Made by a program: the position numbers and the translations under genes
Shown: piece after piece, positions 24,120 through 34,359 of the stretch
Numbering within the stretch: position 1 is the stretch's first letter
Layout: each line of letters opens with the position of its first letter
Notes under the pieces: model-generated
Told to the model about the DNA's origin: nothing
The model's database searches: none
What the model saw: the letters and a program-made list of their open reading frames with translations, nothing else
Source: Protopterus annectens
Taxonomy: Eukaryota; Chordata; Ceratodontiformes; Protopteridae
Assembly (NCBI RefSeq): GCF_019279795.1
Contig: NC_056733.1
Location: 1,118,738,907-1,118,802,906, forward strand
DNA: 64,000 bases
Direction of reading: 5' to 3'

Positions 24120-25315
24120 CTGGTGACTTCAAATCAAAGGGGGGCTGCAGGAGACAGCTACATAGGTGGGGTCAATGTGAAGGGGTGCAGCCAAGTAGAA
24201 AGGGGAGGAGCTATGCTCAAAATAACAAAACCTGTAACTTTAATTAAATACGTTGCCCTGGGTGCCAAACCGTCATTATGAGAGCACAGTCAAGACAAAA
24301 TTAAGTGCAAAAGAAAAAAAAAATATTTCAATGTATTGGCTGCATGACAGCTTACTTAATATCTAGATGGAATCAAAAAGGTTGTGAGGCGTGAAAAAAT
24401 AAATTATTTTTTAAATACATTACTGGAATGCCAGTCAAAATCTAGTATAAAAAAACAAGCAGCACTCAACTCAAACCACTTCTCCTTGCACTGCAGTTCT
24501 AATTATAATTTATATTCAGCTTTATTAAAGTACCAAGTAACATGCTAAAAGTAGCAATCTATGTGATACCCCCACTTGTAGAAATGTTTCTAATCCAAAA
24601 AAGACCTGCTGCCTGACAACAACTATCTACTTTTTTCATGGGGAAAACATGATCAAAGTGAAAAATGAAAAGCAAACAAGAAACAAGCTCAAGATACATT
24701 GCTTAAAGGATTACTGCACATGTTATGGACCACATATGATAGATTCGCATTCTGTTTAGTTTACAGGCAAAGCCCGCAAAGTTGACTGCAAGTCTCCAAC
24801 AAATGTAATGAGCTTTTTAAAATAATGTAATCCTGTCCTTTATTACAAATACTGTCATATCCATTTCAATATCCAAGGCTTAAACGTTATCTAGTTATGT
24901 AAGTATTATCTGCATGGCAACAACAGAAAGGCTTTCAATGTTGGCAATTCTTTAACAGTATGCTTATTAAAGCTTACTTGCATCTTGCAATCTCAGACAA
25001 GCGTACCTGATGGTCATTAAAGCATTGCTACTTAAACACAGAGCAACAGGCACTTTCTGAGTAATATTAAGCATAAGTCAACAGTATAGAAATATGACAG
25101 AAACCAGAACATTCTGCAAAATTAAGTACAGATGAAAAGCCAATGTCGTACTTGTGTCTACCTTGGATGGGGATATACTCTGCACATTTACACTGCAAAA
25201 CTGCTCCTTGCCTTGCTTGGACACATCCAGCGTCACTATATGGGGGAGTGGTGTGCAACAAGTATGTCACAATTTGAAATATCTATGGCTGACTGTGATG
25301 GCTCTGAAACATTTG
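24120..25315. other. AT-rich interior of the hAT-like insertion
   Basis: No coding frame or recognised repeat is visible apart from the inverted repeat end. Confidence 0.4.
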
Positions 25316-25826
25316 TCATACCTCTCAACCTCAGAACAAGACATCTGGACAAAGCCATGCATAGAAGTGGGACAAAGGCCCAATAATAAAGACAATTATT
25401 TAAATATTGCTCTTATAAACTTAGAATGATAATAGAATTGCATTAATATGAATTTTCTGAAGGGTATGAAATCTGAAACTCAAATGTCATTATTTTCTAA
25501 CTTCAGTCTTTAATGATTTGCCACTAATTTGCCAAAAAAAACACAATTTTATGAAAAATGGACCAACAATGCGATGCAAAAATATAAAATACCCACACAA
25601 TACAGCTGGGAACCTGTCAAAGAAGGGACATTTTTTAATATTAGTACTGCCAACTTGAGCAGCTGACAAAATAAAAGAATCTACATGCATTTCTGAAATA
25701 AAAGTAATCTATAACTCTGATTATTACAGTTATTTATTAATTGTAAACCCTCCACGTTTTTGAGGGATTATTAGGGGAAGAGCAACATTATGAGCCAAAA
25801 TCAGGGACAGTTGAGAGGTGTGGATA
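25316..25826 (+). mobile_element. MITE-like repeat, probable complete copy
   Basis: It starts catacctctcaacctcag and ends cagttgagaggtgtgg, so its ends are inverted repeats (catacctctcaac against cacacctctcaac). The interior shares tctggacaaagcc, aatctgaaactcaaatgtca and ttgccaa..acaattttatga phrases with the other copies. There is no coding capacity. Confidence 0.7.
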
Positions 25827-25855
25827 TGCCTAATTCTATAAAGCAATTTATTTGC

Positions 25856-26164
25856 ATGTACCTCTCAACCTGTTAATGCAGGAAATCTGGACAAGGCCAA
25901 ATATATTGGGGGAACATATAAACAGTACTAAAAATTGCTCTTGTATAAACTGAGACAGTTGATAGAATATAACAGGTCTTGCTTTAGCATGCATTTTTCT
26001 GAAGGTTATGAAGTCTGAAACTCAGTGACTGTCATTATTTAGTGACTTAATTCCTAAATGATTTTCCGGAAAACCACAAATTTTATGAGGAACAAACCAA
26101 AAATAAGAAGCAAAAATCTATTCATTCTGTGAAAATCTGGACAGCTGAGAGATATAGTTCAACC
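25856..26164 (+). mobile_element. MITE-like repeat, second copy
   Basis: It starts tgtacctctcaacctgtt and ends tctggacagctgagagatat. The internal order of phrases is the same as in the copy at 25,316. It is about 200 bp shorter, mainly at the right side. Confidence 0.7.
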
Positions 26165-26509
26165 GGGGCTGTCTTTGACTTTGCCGCCCTTCCCCCTCAC
26201 AAAATCAAGGTTGAATGGAGCCTCCCAGCTGCAGCCATTCCAATGAACCATTACTTGGCTATTTCACCCCATTTACCATAAACACTAATGTGCATACTGC
26301 TTTACTTCTACGATGATTTGGACTTCATTTGAAAGTTATATTTTGCATTTTACAGCACAAACACTAAGTCATCTGCTAAACAAAGCAACGCAGTCTCACA
26401 ATGAAAACAGACTTAGCATTAAAACTTCTCTGCCCTTGAAACTCACATTCTTTGAAACAGCATTGAATCAAAGAAAATACATTTTTTCCAGTGGCAGATA
26501 AAGATTAAC

Positions 26510-27280
26510 TTTGGGCTGTTTTCAAATTATAGGCCCCTTGCACATGGCACATACACGTGCTCTTTGATACACCTTCCTGATTGTATTAAATTATATTCCT
26601 TGTACAATACAGTACAGTTGTTAGAGGGTGTTTTAAATGTATTGTTTTAAACATTTTTCCAGTAAACAATGAAACAAAATGTATGTATCAATAATGACAA
26701 AACTGCCCAATTCAGAACATTTTTCCAGTAAACAATAAAACAAAATGCATGCGCCAGTAATGACAAAACTGCCCATTTCAGAACATTTCCATCATAAAAG
26801 TCTACTCAATGTCTACAGTCCACCAGTATCAGTAAATATGCACAATCTCTGAAGAAGTAAAATTCATCTATATAATTCCATATTAAAGAAATCTGTAACT
26901 AATGAACAATTTGCTGCTAGCAAACAACTTTATATTTCATTGTTTCATCTACAAATAAAGTGCCTGCTGCTTTTGAGGAATAAATTGCCTATGTTGCATT
27001 AAAAAATGATAAGCTAGTAATATTGCAATAGGGAATGGATGGCAAACTGATAGGTTCATAGTTACTAGGTATCTTCACCAAAAAGGACTGCAGCATCCAC
27101 CCCCTTTACAACACAGTACAGCATCAAAAATGCATCTACCTAATGTGGGAGCAGAACCCACAGCTTTCCGCATCAAATGCAAGTACACTACCTGTTGTGC
27201 TATTAATGCAAGCAGACATGCATAAGCAGCACTAAACTTTTGTTCCCCTGCAGCTCTCAGCTTCTTGTAATATCTACTTG
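26510..27280 (-). repeat. ~750-bp dispersed repeat with tRNA-like head
   Basis: It matches 41,300-42,025 along almost its whole length, for example ttctttgatacaccttcctg, caaataaagt and the phrase aagctagtaat..gcaatagggaatg. On the minus strand the high-coordinate end has a tRNA-like start: TAGCACAACAGGTAGTG near 27,200 and GTGGGTTCTGCTCCCA near 27,145. A 66-bp segment is tandemly doubled at 26,651-26,782 here but single in the other copy. It may be a long SINE or a SINE fused to another element. Confidence 0.72.
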
Positions 27281-27284
27281 ACAG

Positions 27285-27720
27285 TGAGCTGTATCTCTAA
27301 ACTTTGCAGCACAAGAAATCTGGAAAAAGCCAAATTTTATTTGGGGGGGGGGGGGACAAAAGCCCAAAAACTAGGGACACGTTTTAAACATTGCTTGTAT
27401 AATGCTGGAAAGTTGCTAGAATAAAATGGTGTGTTACCACCATACATTTCACTGCTAAGTATTGAACCCAGGACCCTGTGTAAAACAGTCAGAGAAACAT
27501 ACCACTGTGCCATATCATCTGTTTTGTAAAAGGAAAGGAAGACTGAAATTTAAATGGCTACCATTTAGTGAATTCAGTTCTCACCATAGCTGTCGCCCTC
27601 TTAGCACAAAACACCTGAACAAAGCCAATAATGTGGGAATACAGCCCCCAAACATATTCAGTGAATTCAGTTCTCACCATAGCTCTTAACCTCTTAGCAA
27701 AAAACACTTCATTCAATTCA
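27285..27720 (+). mobile_element. MITE fragments with an inserted tRNA-like SINE head
   Basis: Three partial MITE starts are visible: at 27,290 (tatctctaaact), 27,580 and 27,665 (each ttctcaccatagct..). At 27,455-27,512 the minus strand carries ATGGCACAGTGGTATG and a GGGTTCAATAC B-box, a tRNA-derived SINE head. The DIRS element begins at the right edge. Confidence 0.55.
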
Positions 27721-27895
27721 GATGTTCTTCGTGTTTCACTGTTGCAGTCATTACATTTGGGTTGTCTGCTTTGCAGTAGCCCTCAGTCGGCCTGATTAAC
27801 AAAGTCTTGAGTCCTGCGTCGGTTGCTGTCCCTTCTTCCATGATGTCAAGTCGTCAGGGGTATAAAACATGCAGCCAACACCATTACATCAGTCT
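27721..27895 (+). repeat. DIRS 5' inverted terminal repeat
   Basis: gatgttcttcg..ttcactgttgcagtcattac through gcagccaacaccattacatc is repeated in inverse orientation at 33,045-33,224 with roughly 90% agreement by eye. It includes a TATA-like gtataaaac at 27,861. Confidence 0.92.
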
Positions 27896-28040
27896 TTCTT
27901 GCTGTGCGGTGCCCGAAGCAGAAGCAGTTTGCAAGTGCCGGTCGGCCGACTCCTGCAATTTTCATTTTCGAGTTTCAGAACAAAAGTCTTCAACTAAAGC
28001 TAAGTACCCCATTGGGAGAACTTTTTCTTGCTCCTTACCG

Positions 28041-29861
28041 ATGTCAGTAAAAGTTAATAATTGCATTACTTGTGGAAAGCAAATATCTCACAAAGATTTT
28101 CATTCGTACTGTATTCCTTGCCTAGACCCTGACCACAACGTGCCTTGCTGTCGGTTTTGTGCTTTATTTAAACAGCACACTATCTGTCGTCGGTATATTT
28201 TCGCTTCTAAATATTTTGGTTCTCGGTTTAATTATCCAGAAATGTCATTGGTTAGCCTTCCAACTACCGGGATTCCGAAAAAATGTAAAGATAAAGACAG
28301 AGACAGGACGCCGAGGTCCAAAGCTGCCGACGACACTTCTCCTAAGCCAGTTGCCAGTTCGCCGGTACTCAGTGAGGCACTTTCGCAGCCCCTGATACCT
28401 GCTACTTCTGACTCACAGGCCTCTACTGAGACCCATTCGGAGTCCGGTATGCCACGAGATACTTCAACTGTGGAACTTGTGGATGTCTCTACCTTGGATG
28501 GGTCCGGAGCCGCTGTGCAGGCACCGGCTTCTGAGGGTGTATTCAGGCCTATGGACTTGCATATTAAACTGATGCCTCCTTCTTCATTTAGGGCAAAATC
28601 TCGAACCATGCCTAAGAAACCGACGCCCAGGCCGCATGCTCAGGCCTCTATCCCTAAAAAACAAATGATAAGAATGGCTGAAGATCTTATAACTCTAATC
28701 AGGGGAAGCCAACTTCCCCCTTCTAAGAGACCTAGGACTGAAGTTGTTTATGAATCTTCTGAACAGGATTCTGATTTTTCTGATTATCTGGATTTACCCT
28801 TATCTACTTATGAGGATTTTGATGCAGAGGACTCTATTCCCCCTGCTTTCCCTCCAGAGGATTTTTCTTTTGGTGAAACCTTACATACTCTAAGGGAGCA
28901 TTTCCACTGGGAAAGCCAGGATTTTTCTGATTCTATAAAGAGGCTTAGGGATTTCTTACTCCTGCGTCAGCATAGGCCTTTAGCTGTACCTCCTGTACTA
29001 GACATTGTTGACGATGCCTTTTCAGAATCTAGTTTGGCCCCTGATTTTTTGCCTCCTGCTCCCAGAAAACCTGTCAGATATTACAGGGTTCCTGATTCTC
29101 ACACGTTCCTTTTTAAAAATCCTATTGCGGATCCAGAGACTGTTTTACAGGGACCCAAGGGCATTAAGGCTTCTACTGCTAAAAATCCTACCCCCTCTGA
29201 TAGAGACTCCAGGGCGCTGCATAGATGGGGTAAGAAAGTTTACACTTCTGCAACCTTGGCTATTAGGGCTTTAAACTGCCAGTTTCATATGTTAAAATAC
29301 CAACAACATGTTCTTGGATTGCTTAAACAGAAAATTATGTTAATGGCTGACTGTGCTGAAAATAAAGAATTACAGGATTTGATGCATTCTGCTGAACAAG
29401 TTGGAAAACATACTTTGCAATGTGGATTTGATTCATTAGAGGCCTCTTGCAGGGCTGCTGTTACTGGGTCTGTGCTCAGAAGGCATGCTTGGTTTAAGGA
29501 GCAATCTTTGTCAGATCATGTTAAAGCTAAATTGTTGGATGCTTCCTTAAATCAAGACCGCCTGTTTGGCAACAAGGCTGAGGAAGTTCTTAAAAAGATG
29601 AAAGATAAAGCTAAAACTATGCAAACTGTTAAAGATTTCTTACAAGCTCAGCCTCCTAGATTTAGTAGGCACTGGCCCTCTAAAAATTGGTCCTTTCCAG
29701 CCCCTTCAAGGTCTTCTCAAGCCAAACCCAGACACAGCAGAAACCCCAGGTTTCGGTCCCAAGGGACACACAAGACTAGGCAGTGTGGGGGTTTCCGCAC
29801 CCAAACCTGGGAGCAGCAAGACTCCCACCTATGGAAAACCATCTCAATTACTTGCTTTTAA
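28041..29861 (+). CDS. DIRS Gag-like protein
   Basis: The frame is open from 27,807, but ATG 28,041 is preferred because the upstream part is the inverted terminal repeat. The product is 606 residues. Residues ~7-45 hold a cysteine/histidine cluster (CITCGKQISH, then CIPC, CCRFC and FKQH), like other vertebrate DIRS Gags. A Pro/Ser-rich linker and an acidic stretch follow. The second half is helical (for example SVLRRHAWFKEQSLSDHVK) and a basic, Ser/Arg-rich tail ends it. Gag should package element RNA. It overlaps the start of the RT frame by about 80 bases. It is the longest intact frame in the window. Confidence 0.88.
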   Translation: MSVKVNNCITCGKQISHKDFHSYCIPCLDPDHNVPCCRFCALFKQHTICRRYIFASKYFGSRFNYPEMSLVSLPTTGIPKKCKDKDRDRTPRSKAADDTSPKPVASSPVLSEALSQPLIPATSDSQASTETHSESGMPRDTSTVELVDVSTLDGSGAAVQAPASEGVFRPMDLHIKLMPPSSFRAKSRTMPKKPTPRPHAQASIPKKQMIRMAEDLITLIRGSQLPPSKRPRTEVVYESSEQDSDFSDYLDLPLSTYEDFDAEDSIPPAFPPEDFSFGETLHTLREHFHWESQDFSDSIKRLRDFLLLRQHRPLAVPPVLDIVDDAFSESSLAPDFLPPAPRKPVRYYRVPDSHTFLFKNPIADPETVLQGPKGIKASTAKNPTPSDRDSRALHRWGKKVYTSATLAIRALNCQFHMLKYQQHVLGLLKQKIMLMADCAENKELQDLMHSAEQVGKHTLQCGFDSLEASCRAAVTGSVLRRHAWFKEQSLSDHVKAKLLDASLNQDRLFGNKAEEVLKKMKDKAKTMQTVKDFLQAQPPRFSRHWPSKNWSFPAPSRSSQAKPRHSRNPRFRSQGTHKTRQCGGFRTQTWEQQDSHLWKTISITCF

Positions 29862-31760
29862 GACTTCCAAGCACTTCCCAACTGAATGCTCCTTTAGGCG
29901 GAAAGATTGGTCTGCAGGCCAAAAACTGGGAACTCATTACCCAGGATAAATGGGTTCTAAATATAGTGTCCCAAGGATACAGATTTCATTTCCACATGTT
30001 ACCAACACCAAGCGGGTGGCGAGATCTACCCCCAAATCAGTGGGCAGAGGCCCAAAATCAGGTACTTTCTCTCTTAAACATGGGGGCTATTCAGTTGGTA
30101 CCAGAAGAATAAAAGGGGCAAGGTTTCTATTCGAGACTTTTCCTGGTACCCAGAAAAGGCAATACATGGTGTCCTATCCTGGACCTTTCCATTCTAAACA
30201 CCTTTCTGGTGATTCCAAAATTCATAATGCTGACTCTTCACCAGCTGCTTCCTATGCTAGGCAAGGATGCATGGTTGGCAACACTGGACTTAAAAGAAGC
30301 ATACCTGCATATCCTTATCAGGGTGTCTTGCAGAAGATACCTACGCTTCAAAGCAGGCTATATGCACTATCAGTTCTCTGCACTGCCCTTTGGCTTATCT
30401 ACTGCTCCCAGGGTATTTGCAAAATGCCTAGCTCCAGTCATTGCATTTTGCAGGCAAAGAAATATTCAAATATACCCATACCTGGACGATTGTCTAATTC
30501 AGGCAGAAAGCAATGACATTCTCTTCAATCATCTGACCTTTGTTCAAAGGGTACTGACTTGTCTGGGGTTCACCATAAACGAAAATAAATCCCACTTGGT
30601 ACCCTGTCAACAAATTATATTCCTGGGAGCAAGCATGAATACAACTTCCCAGATGGCTTTGCTCACGCCAGAGAAACGGATACATTTGACAACTTACTTC
30701 AAACAAGTGGCCACAAAAACCCAGCTATCTGCAAGGCAAATACTGCAAGCCTTGGGATTCATGGCCTCCTGCATTCTTCTAATTCCATATGCAAGGCTGC
30801 ATATGAGGAAACTACAATGGTATCTCAAAAGCCTATGGTGTCAACATTCACAGTATCTGGAAGCAAGGATTCCTATCATACCTTGCCTACACCTAGAGTT
30901 CCTTTGGTGGGCAGAGGCCTGCCATTAAAACAGGAGACTACCATTCACATTACACCCTGCCAAACAAATCTTAACAACAGACGCATCAGACTATGCATGG
31001 GGGGGGGCTCACCTGGCAGGGAAGTGCATTCAGGGCAAAAGGAACCCAAATCAAATGCACCTGCACATAAATCAAAAGGAAATGTTAGCTGTACAGAATG
31101 CCCTGACAGCCTTCAAGGACCACATTCTTCCAGGACAACTAATGATAAAGACAGACACCACGACTGTCATGTGGTACATAAACAAGCAGGGGGGGTACAC
31201 ATTCTTTCCCCCTCTGCAGACTAGCCATGGCATTGTGGACCACAGCTTTGAGCTACCAAGTGAATCTACAAGCTCAATTCCTGCCAGGAAAACTAAATAC
31301 ACTGGCAGACGAACTAAGCAGAAACCTCATGGACCCACACAAATGGAAACTGGAACCAAGGATTTTCCACATGTTGACAAGCAAATGGGAGAGTCCAGAT
31401 ATAGACCTGTTTGCCTCCCCCCAGAACCATCAACTGGACAAATTTTGCACAAGGATTCCCCACAAGCAAGCTTGAAAAGTGGATGCTCTATCCTTCAGCT
31501 GGAAAAACTTATTAGTGTATGCCTTTCCTCCTCTGCCTCTGCTCTCCAAGATACTACTAAAGATCAAACAGGACAAGCCAAGGACGATTTTAATTGCACC
31601 AGACTGGACTCGCCAACACTGATACCCTCTCTTGCGCAGTGTGTCACACTTGACTCTTTGGCACCTGCCTCAGACCCCTTCCCTGTTGTCTCAGCAGGAG
31701 AACATGATTCTGCACCCTCAGCTGCAACTAGCAGCCTGGCTAATTACCTAATCTCTCCTT
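29783..31760 (+). pseudogene. DIRS reverse transcriptase and RNase H
   Basis: The RT frame runs 29,783-30,928 with a single in-frame stop at 30,110. Motifs include LATLDLKEAYLHI (30,270), LPFGLSTAPRVFAK (30,384) and the catalytic YPYLDDCLI (30,476). RNase H follows in shifted frames, with a TDASDYAWG-like start near 30,980, HINQKEMLAVQNAL near 31,060 and IKTDTTTVMWYINKQGG near 31,147. Downstream the connector to the recombinase (DIDLFASPQNH near 31,398) is the usual DIRS arrangement. Frame changes coincide with G-runs, so sequencing error should be ruled out. Confidence 0.9.
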
Positions 31761-31769
31761 TACCATCCC

Positions 31770-32744
31770 TTAATAAATCAGTGATGGATATCATTTTAGA
31801 GGCAAGGAGGCCTAGTACTAGAAAATCTTATGCTACAAAATGGAAAAGATTATGTGCTTGGAGCTAATCTCAAGGAATGAATGCAGCAGTGCCCAATTTA
31901 CCTCAGATTCTACAATACGTAACTGAGATGCTTCATAAGGGCTTGTCTTTTTCCTCCATCAATATTCATGCCTCAGCCATTTCAGCTCATTATAGCACAG
32001 AGCCTCCCCTCTTCTCTCACCCACTGCTCAAGCAGTTCCTCAGAAGGGCCAAAAATCTAAAGCCACCCTGGAGAGCTCCAGCTAGAGAAACTCACTCTTC
32101 CTCCCTTCGAGCCAGCTGCTACTGCAGATTTAAAATTTCTTTCCTGGAAAACAGCTTTCCTTTTGGCAATCACTTCTGCAAGAAGGGTATCTGAATTGCA
32201 GGCCCTTATGGCAGTGGAACCTTTCATCATCTTTCATGTGGACAGGGTGTCCCTCAGAACCAATCCCTCCTTCATGCCCAAGGTGGTATCCAGTGTGGCT
32301 CTTAATCAGTCCCTTCATTTGCCTACCTTTTTTCCTAACCCACAGAACAAAGGGGAATAGATACTGCAACTTAGATTCTACTTGGGCAGGACTAAACCTC
32401 AAAGGAAATCTGAACAACTACTGGTGGCATTTGCTGCAGGGACAGAGGGGATAGCTATTTCAAAACAAACCATTTCAAAATGGATAGGCCACTGTATTCA
32501 TTTCTGCTATAAGCACCATGGAAATCCTATCCCACAAGGCATCAGACCCCATCCAACCAGGGCTGCATCCACCTCTACAGCCTTTCTCAGGGGAGTCCCT
32601 ACTAGGGACATCTTAGAAGCTGCTACCTGGAGTTCTGTACATACTTTTACCAAGCATTACCATTTGCCAATTTTCTCTAAATCCAGGGTTGGTTTTGCCA
32701 CTGCAGTCTTGCAGGACCTTATAGCTGGTCCTAATTGTATTTAA
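31770..32744 (+). pseudogene. DIRS tyrosine recombinase
   Basis: The enzyme joins the circular DNA copy to the target through an active-site tyrosine. The N-terminal SAM-like part has RRPSTRKSYATKWKRLCAW (31,807). After a stop and frame changes, the catalytic part has AITSARRVSELQAL (32,163, first Arg) and HPTRAASTS (about 32,550, His-x-x-Arg). The C-terminal segment ATWSSVHTFTKHYHLP (about 32,622) has the likely tyrosine. The last frame ends at 32,744. At least two frameshifts and one stop make it inactive as sequenced. Confidence 0.9.
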
Positions 32745-32772
32745 ATTCCTCCTCCCAACCTTAGCTTTGAGA

Positions 32773-33253
32773 ATCTACCCAAATGTAATGACTGCAACAG
32801 TGAAACATGAAGAACATAGTACAGTTGTGTACACTTACCATAAATGTAGATGTTTTGAGTGTATTCACTGTTGCAGTCCTGGTTACCGTCCCTCCAGCCC
32901 CCTTTTCTTCCTTTGGCTATACTTCTACTCTCACTTACTATGCTCTAAAAGCTTTTTGGTGTATTTGCTTTTCTGTTGGATGTATATCCTTGTATTTATA
33001 GATTTAATTGCTTCCCATTGGGGGGGCACCTGACATCTGGGGCAAGAAAAATTGATGTAATGGCATCGGCTGCATGTTTTATATCCCTGATGACCTGACT
33101 TCATGGAAGAAGGAACAGCAACCGACGCAGGACCCAAGACTTTGTTAATCAGCCCTACTGAGGGCTACTGCAAAGCAGATAACCCAAATGTAATGACTGC
33201 AACAGTGAATTCACTCGAACATCTACATTTATGGTAAGTGTACATAACTGTAC
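32773..33253 (+). repeat. DIRS internal complementary region and 3' inverted repeat
   Basis: 32,773-32,817 is complementary to the outer end of the 5' repeat. 32,818-32,861 is complementary to the outer end of the 3' repeat (33,219-33,253). This is the arrangement that lets DIRS DNA close into a circle. 33,045-33,224 is the 3' inverted terminal repeat. Confidence 0.88.
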
Positions 33254-33255
33254 TT

Positions 33256-33745
33256 TCTCACCATAGCTCTCAACCTTAGCACAAAAAACCAGGACAAAGC
33301 CAATAATGGGGGAAATACAGTCCCAAAAATAGGGACAAATTTCAAATACCCATGTTATAAACTTCGAAAATTGCTAGACTAAAAGGTTTTGTCTTACCAT
33401 GTACTTTCTGAGGAATGTGAAGTCTGAAATTCAAATGCCTGTTATTTTTATTTATTTAACATTTGTTAACCAGGAAAGTCTGACTTGGAACAAAAGCCAA
33501 TTTTCAGCAGAGGCCCAGGGAGAAACACTCCAGACATATGTCTTTGTAAGATGGGAGAACATGCAGACTCCACACAGAAGGCACCCCAGCCAAGAATCAA
33601 ACCTGTGAACCTGTAGCAGTCAGGCAACAATGCTACCAGTGCACCACTTCACTACTGACTGTGTGAGGTAACAAAAATGCAGAAACCACAGATTTTATGA
33701 GGAACAGAACAGGACAAATATGAGGCAAAAATCTGCAAATTTTTT
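33256..33745 (+). mobile_element. MITE-like repeat interrupted by a SINE
   Basis: The left part runs from ctcaccatagctctcaacct to aaattcaaatgcctgttat. The right part resumes at about 33,655 with aaccacagattttatgagga, and gcaaaaatctgcaaatt follows. It adjoins the 3' end of the DIRS directly. The right terminal repeat is not seen. Confidence 0.7.
33446..33654 (-). mobile_element. tRNA-headed SINE with LINE-A type tail
   Basis: On the minus strand it begins TGAAGTGGTGCACTGGTAGC (A-box region), then has CAGGTTTGATTCTTGG (B-box region) and gtgtggagtctgcatgttct. It ends with tttctccctgggcctctgct, a cagactttcctggttaac phrase and a tttaaataaataaa-like tail. That tail matches the LINE-A 3' end at 8,505 and 17,270. 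It splits the MITE copy around it. Confidence 0.82.
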
Positions 33746-33749
33746 ACAA

Positions 33750-33840
33750 ATGGTGGTGGGTAGGGAATTCAGACCCTTGCCACTTGCAACCAAGGTACAG
33801 GGTTCAAGCCTGAGGTATTCTCTACCCACCACCATGTGTT
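33750..33840 (+). repeat. tRNA-like sequence closed by an inverted repeat
   Basis: tggtggtgggtag at 33,751 is inverted as ctacccaccacca at 33,821. Between them lies a B-box-like GGTTCAAGCC. The spacing after the T-arm is wrong for a tRNA gene, so a SINE head is more likely. Confidence 0.45.
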
Positions 33841-33876
33841 CTCTGGCCACCAGTATACAGCAACTGGGGCATTTCA

Positions 33877-33879
<3 letters not shown>

Positions 33880-33926
<47 letters not shown>
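33880..33926. repeat. (CA)n microsatellite
   Basis: About 23 CA dinucleotides between the tRNA-like repeat and the end of the hAT-like insertion. Confidence 0.97.
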
Positions 33927-33927
<1 letters not shown>

Positions 33928-34359
33928 CGTTGCTTGTAATAATACACTTACATGGGTTCAGGGCCTTCCGTTGCTGTATAGTTCCATATATCCACTCGCT
34001 AAGCTCCCCGATCCCGTGGTGACATTCTTCTTTCCAATGAGAGTAGGCCAGCCTGTGGACATTGCAATCCAATCCCTTTCCAGTCTATGCAGTTGTAACT
34101 AACTGCATAGATGTCTGCGATGCTCTTGACTGCTGTGTTTCTAATCCGGCCTACTTCTGAATCAGTCTGGAGCTCTGCGCATACTCCGGACTGGTTCAGC
34201 AGCAGTCTGGATGTTGGAAACGCCGCAAGTGTGCATGCGCAAATTTTTGTTCTTCTTCTATTTATTTATTTTTCTTCTTTCTTTGGTCTTTCTTCTTTCT
34301 TTTACAGCTGAGGGGCTGCAGTCCTGCACTCCAATAACACGGGCCGCCCCTGCCTAATA

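Larger units (their letters stand above)
27721..33253 (+). mobile_element. DIRS-type retroelement, best preserved copy
   Basis: DIRS elements replicate through a circle and integrate with a tyrosine recombinase, leaving no target duplication. This copy has inverted terminal repeats (27,721-27,895 against 33,045-33,224), gag, RT-RNase H, recombinase and an internal complementary region at 32,773-32,861. The length of 5.5 kb is usual for the group. One gag frame is open throughout. The RT has one stop and the RNase H/recombinase part has several frameshifts, two of them at G-runs (31,003 and 31,188). It lies inside the hAT-like insertion. Confidence 0.93.
24111..34352. mobile_element. hAT-like insertion splitting the gypsy RT
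   Basis: The left end is tagtggcggctggtg. The right end, read on the minus strand, is caggggcggcccgtg. These terminal inverted repeats agree at 11 of the 14 bases after the first and fit the YAGNG hAT pattern. The flanks are gcctaatg (24,103) and gcctaata (34,352), near-identical as expected for an 8-bp target duplication. Gypsy coding sequence stops at one flank and resumes at the other. Without the DIRS, MITE and SINE passengers it would be about 4 kb. No transposase was recognised inside, so it may be non-autonomous. Confidence 0.7.

Noticed and set aside
29950..30516. 188-codon frame overlapping the DIRS RT
   Set aside because: The RT frame at 29,783-30,928 carries all conserved motifs. 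This frame shows none.
33750..33840. Functional tRNA gene
   Set aside because: A B-box and closing stem are present, but about nine extra bases lie between the T-arm and the acceptor strand and the anticodon arm is not convincing.
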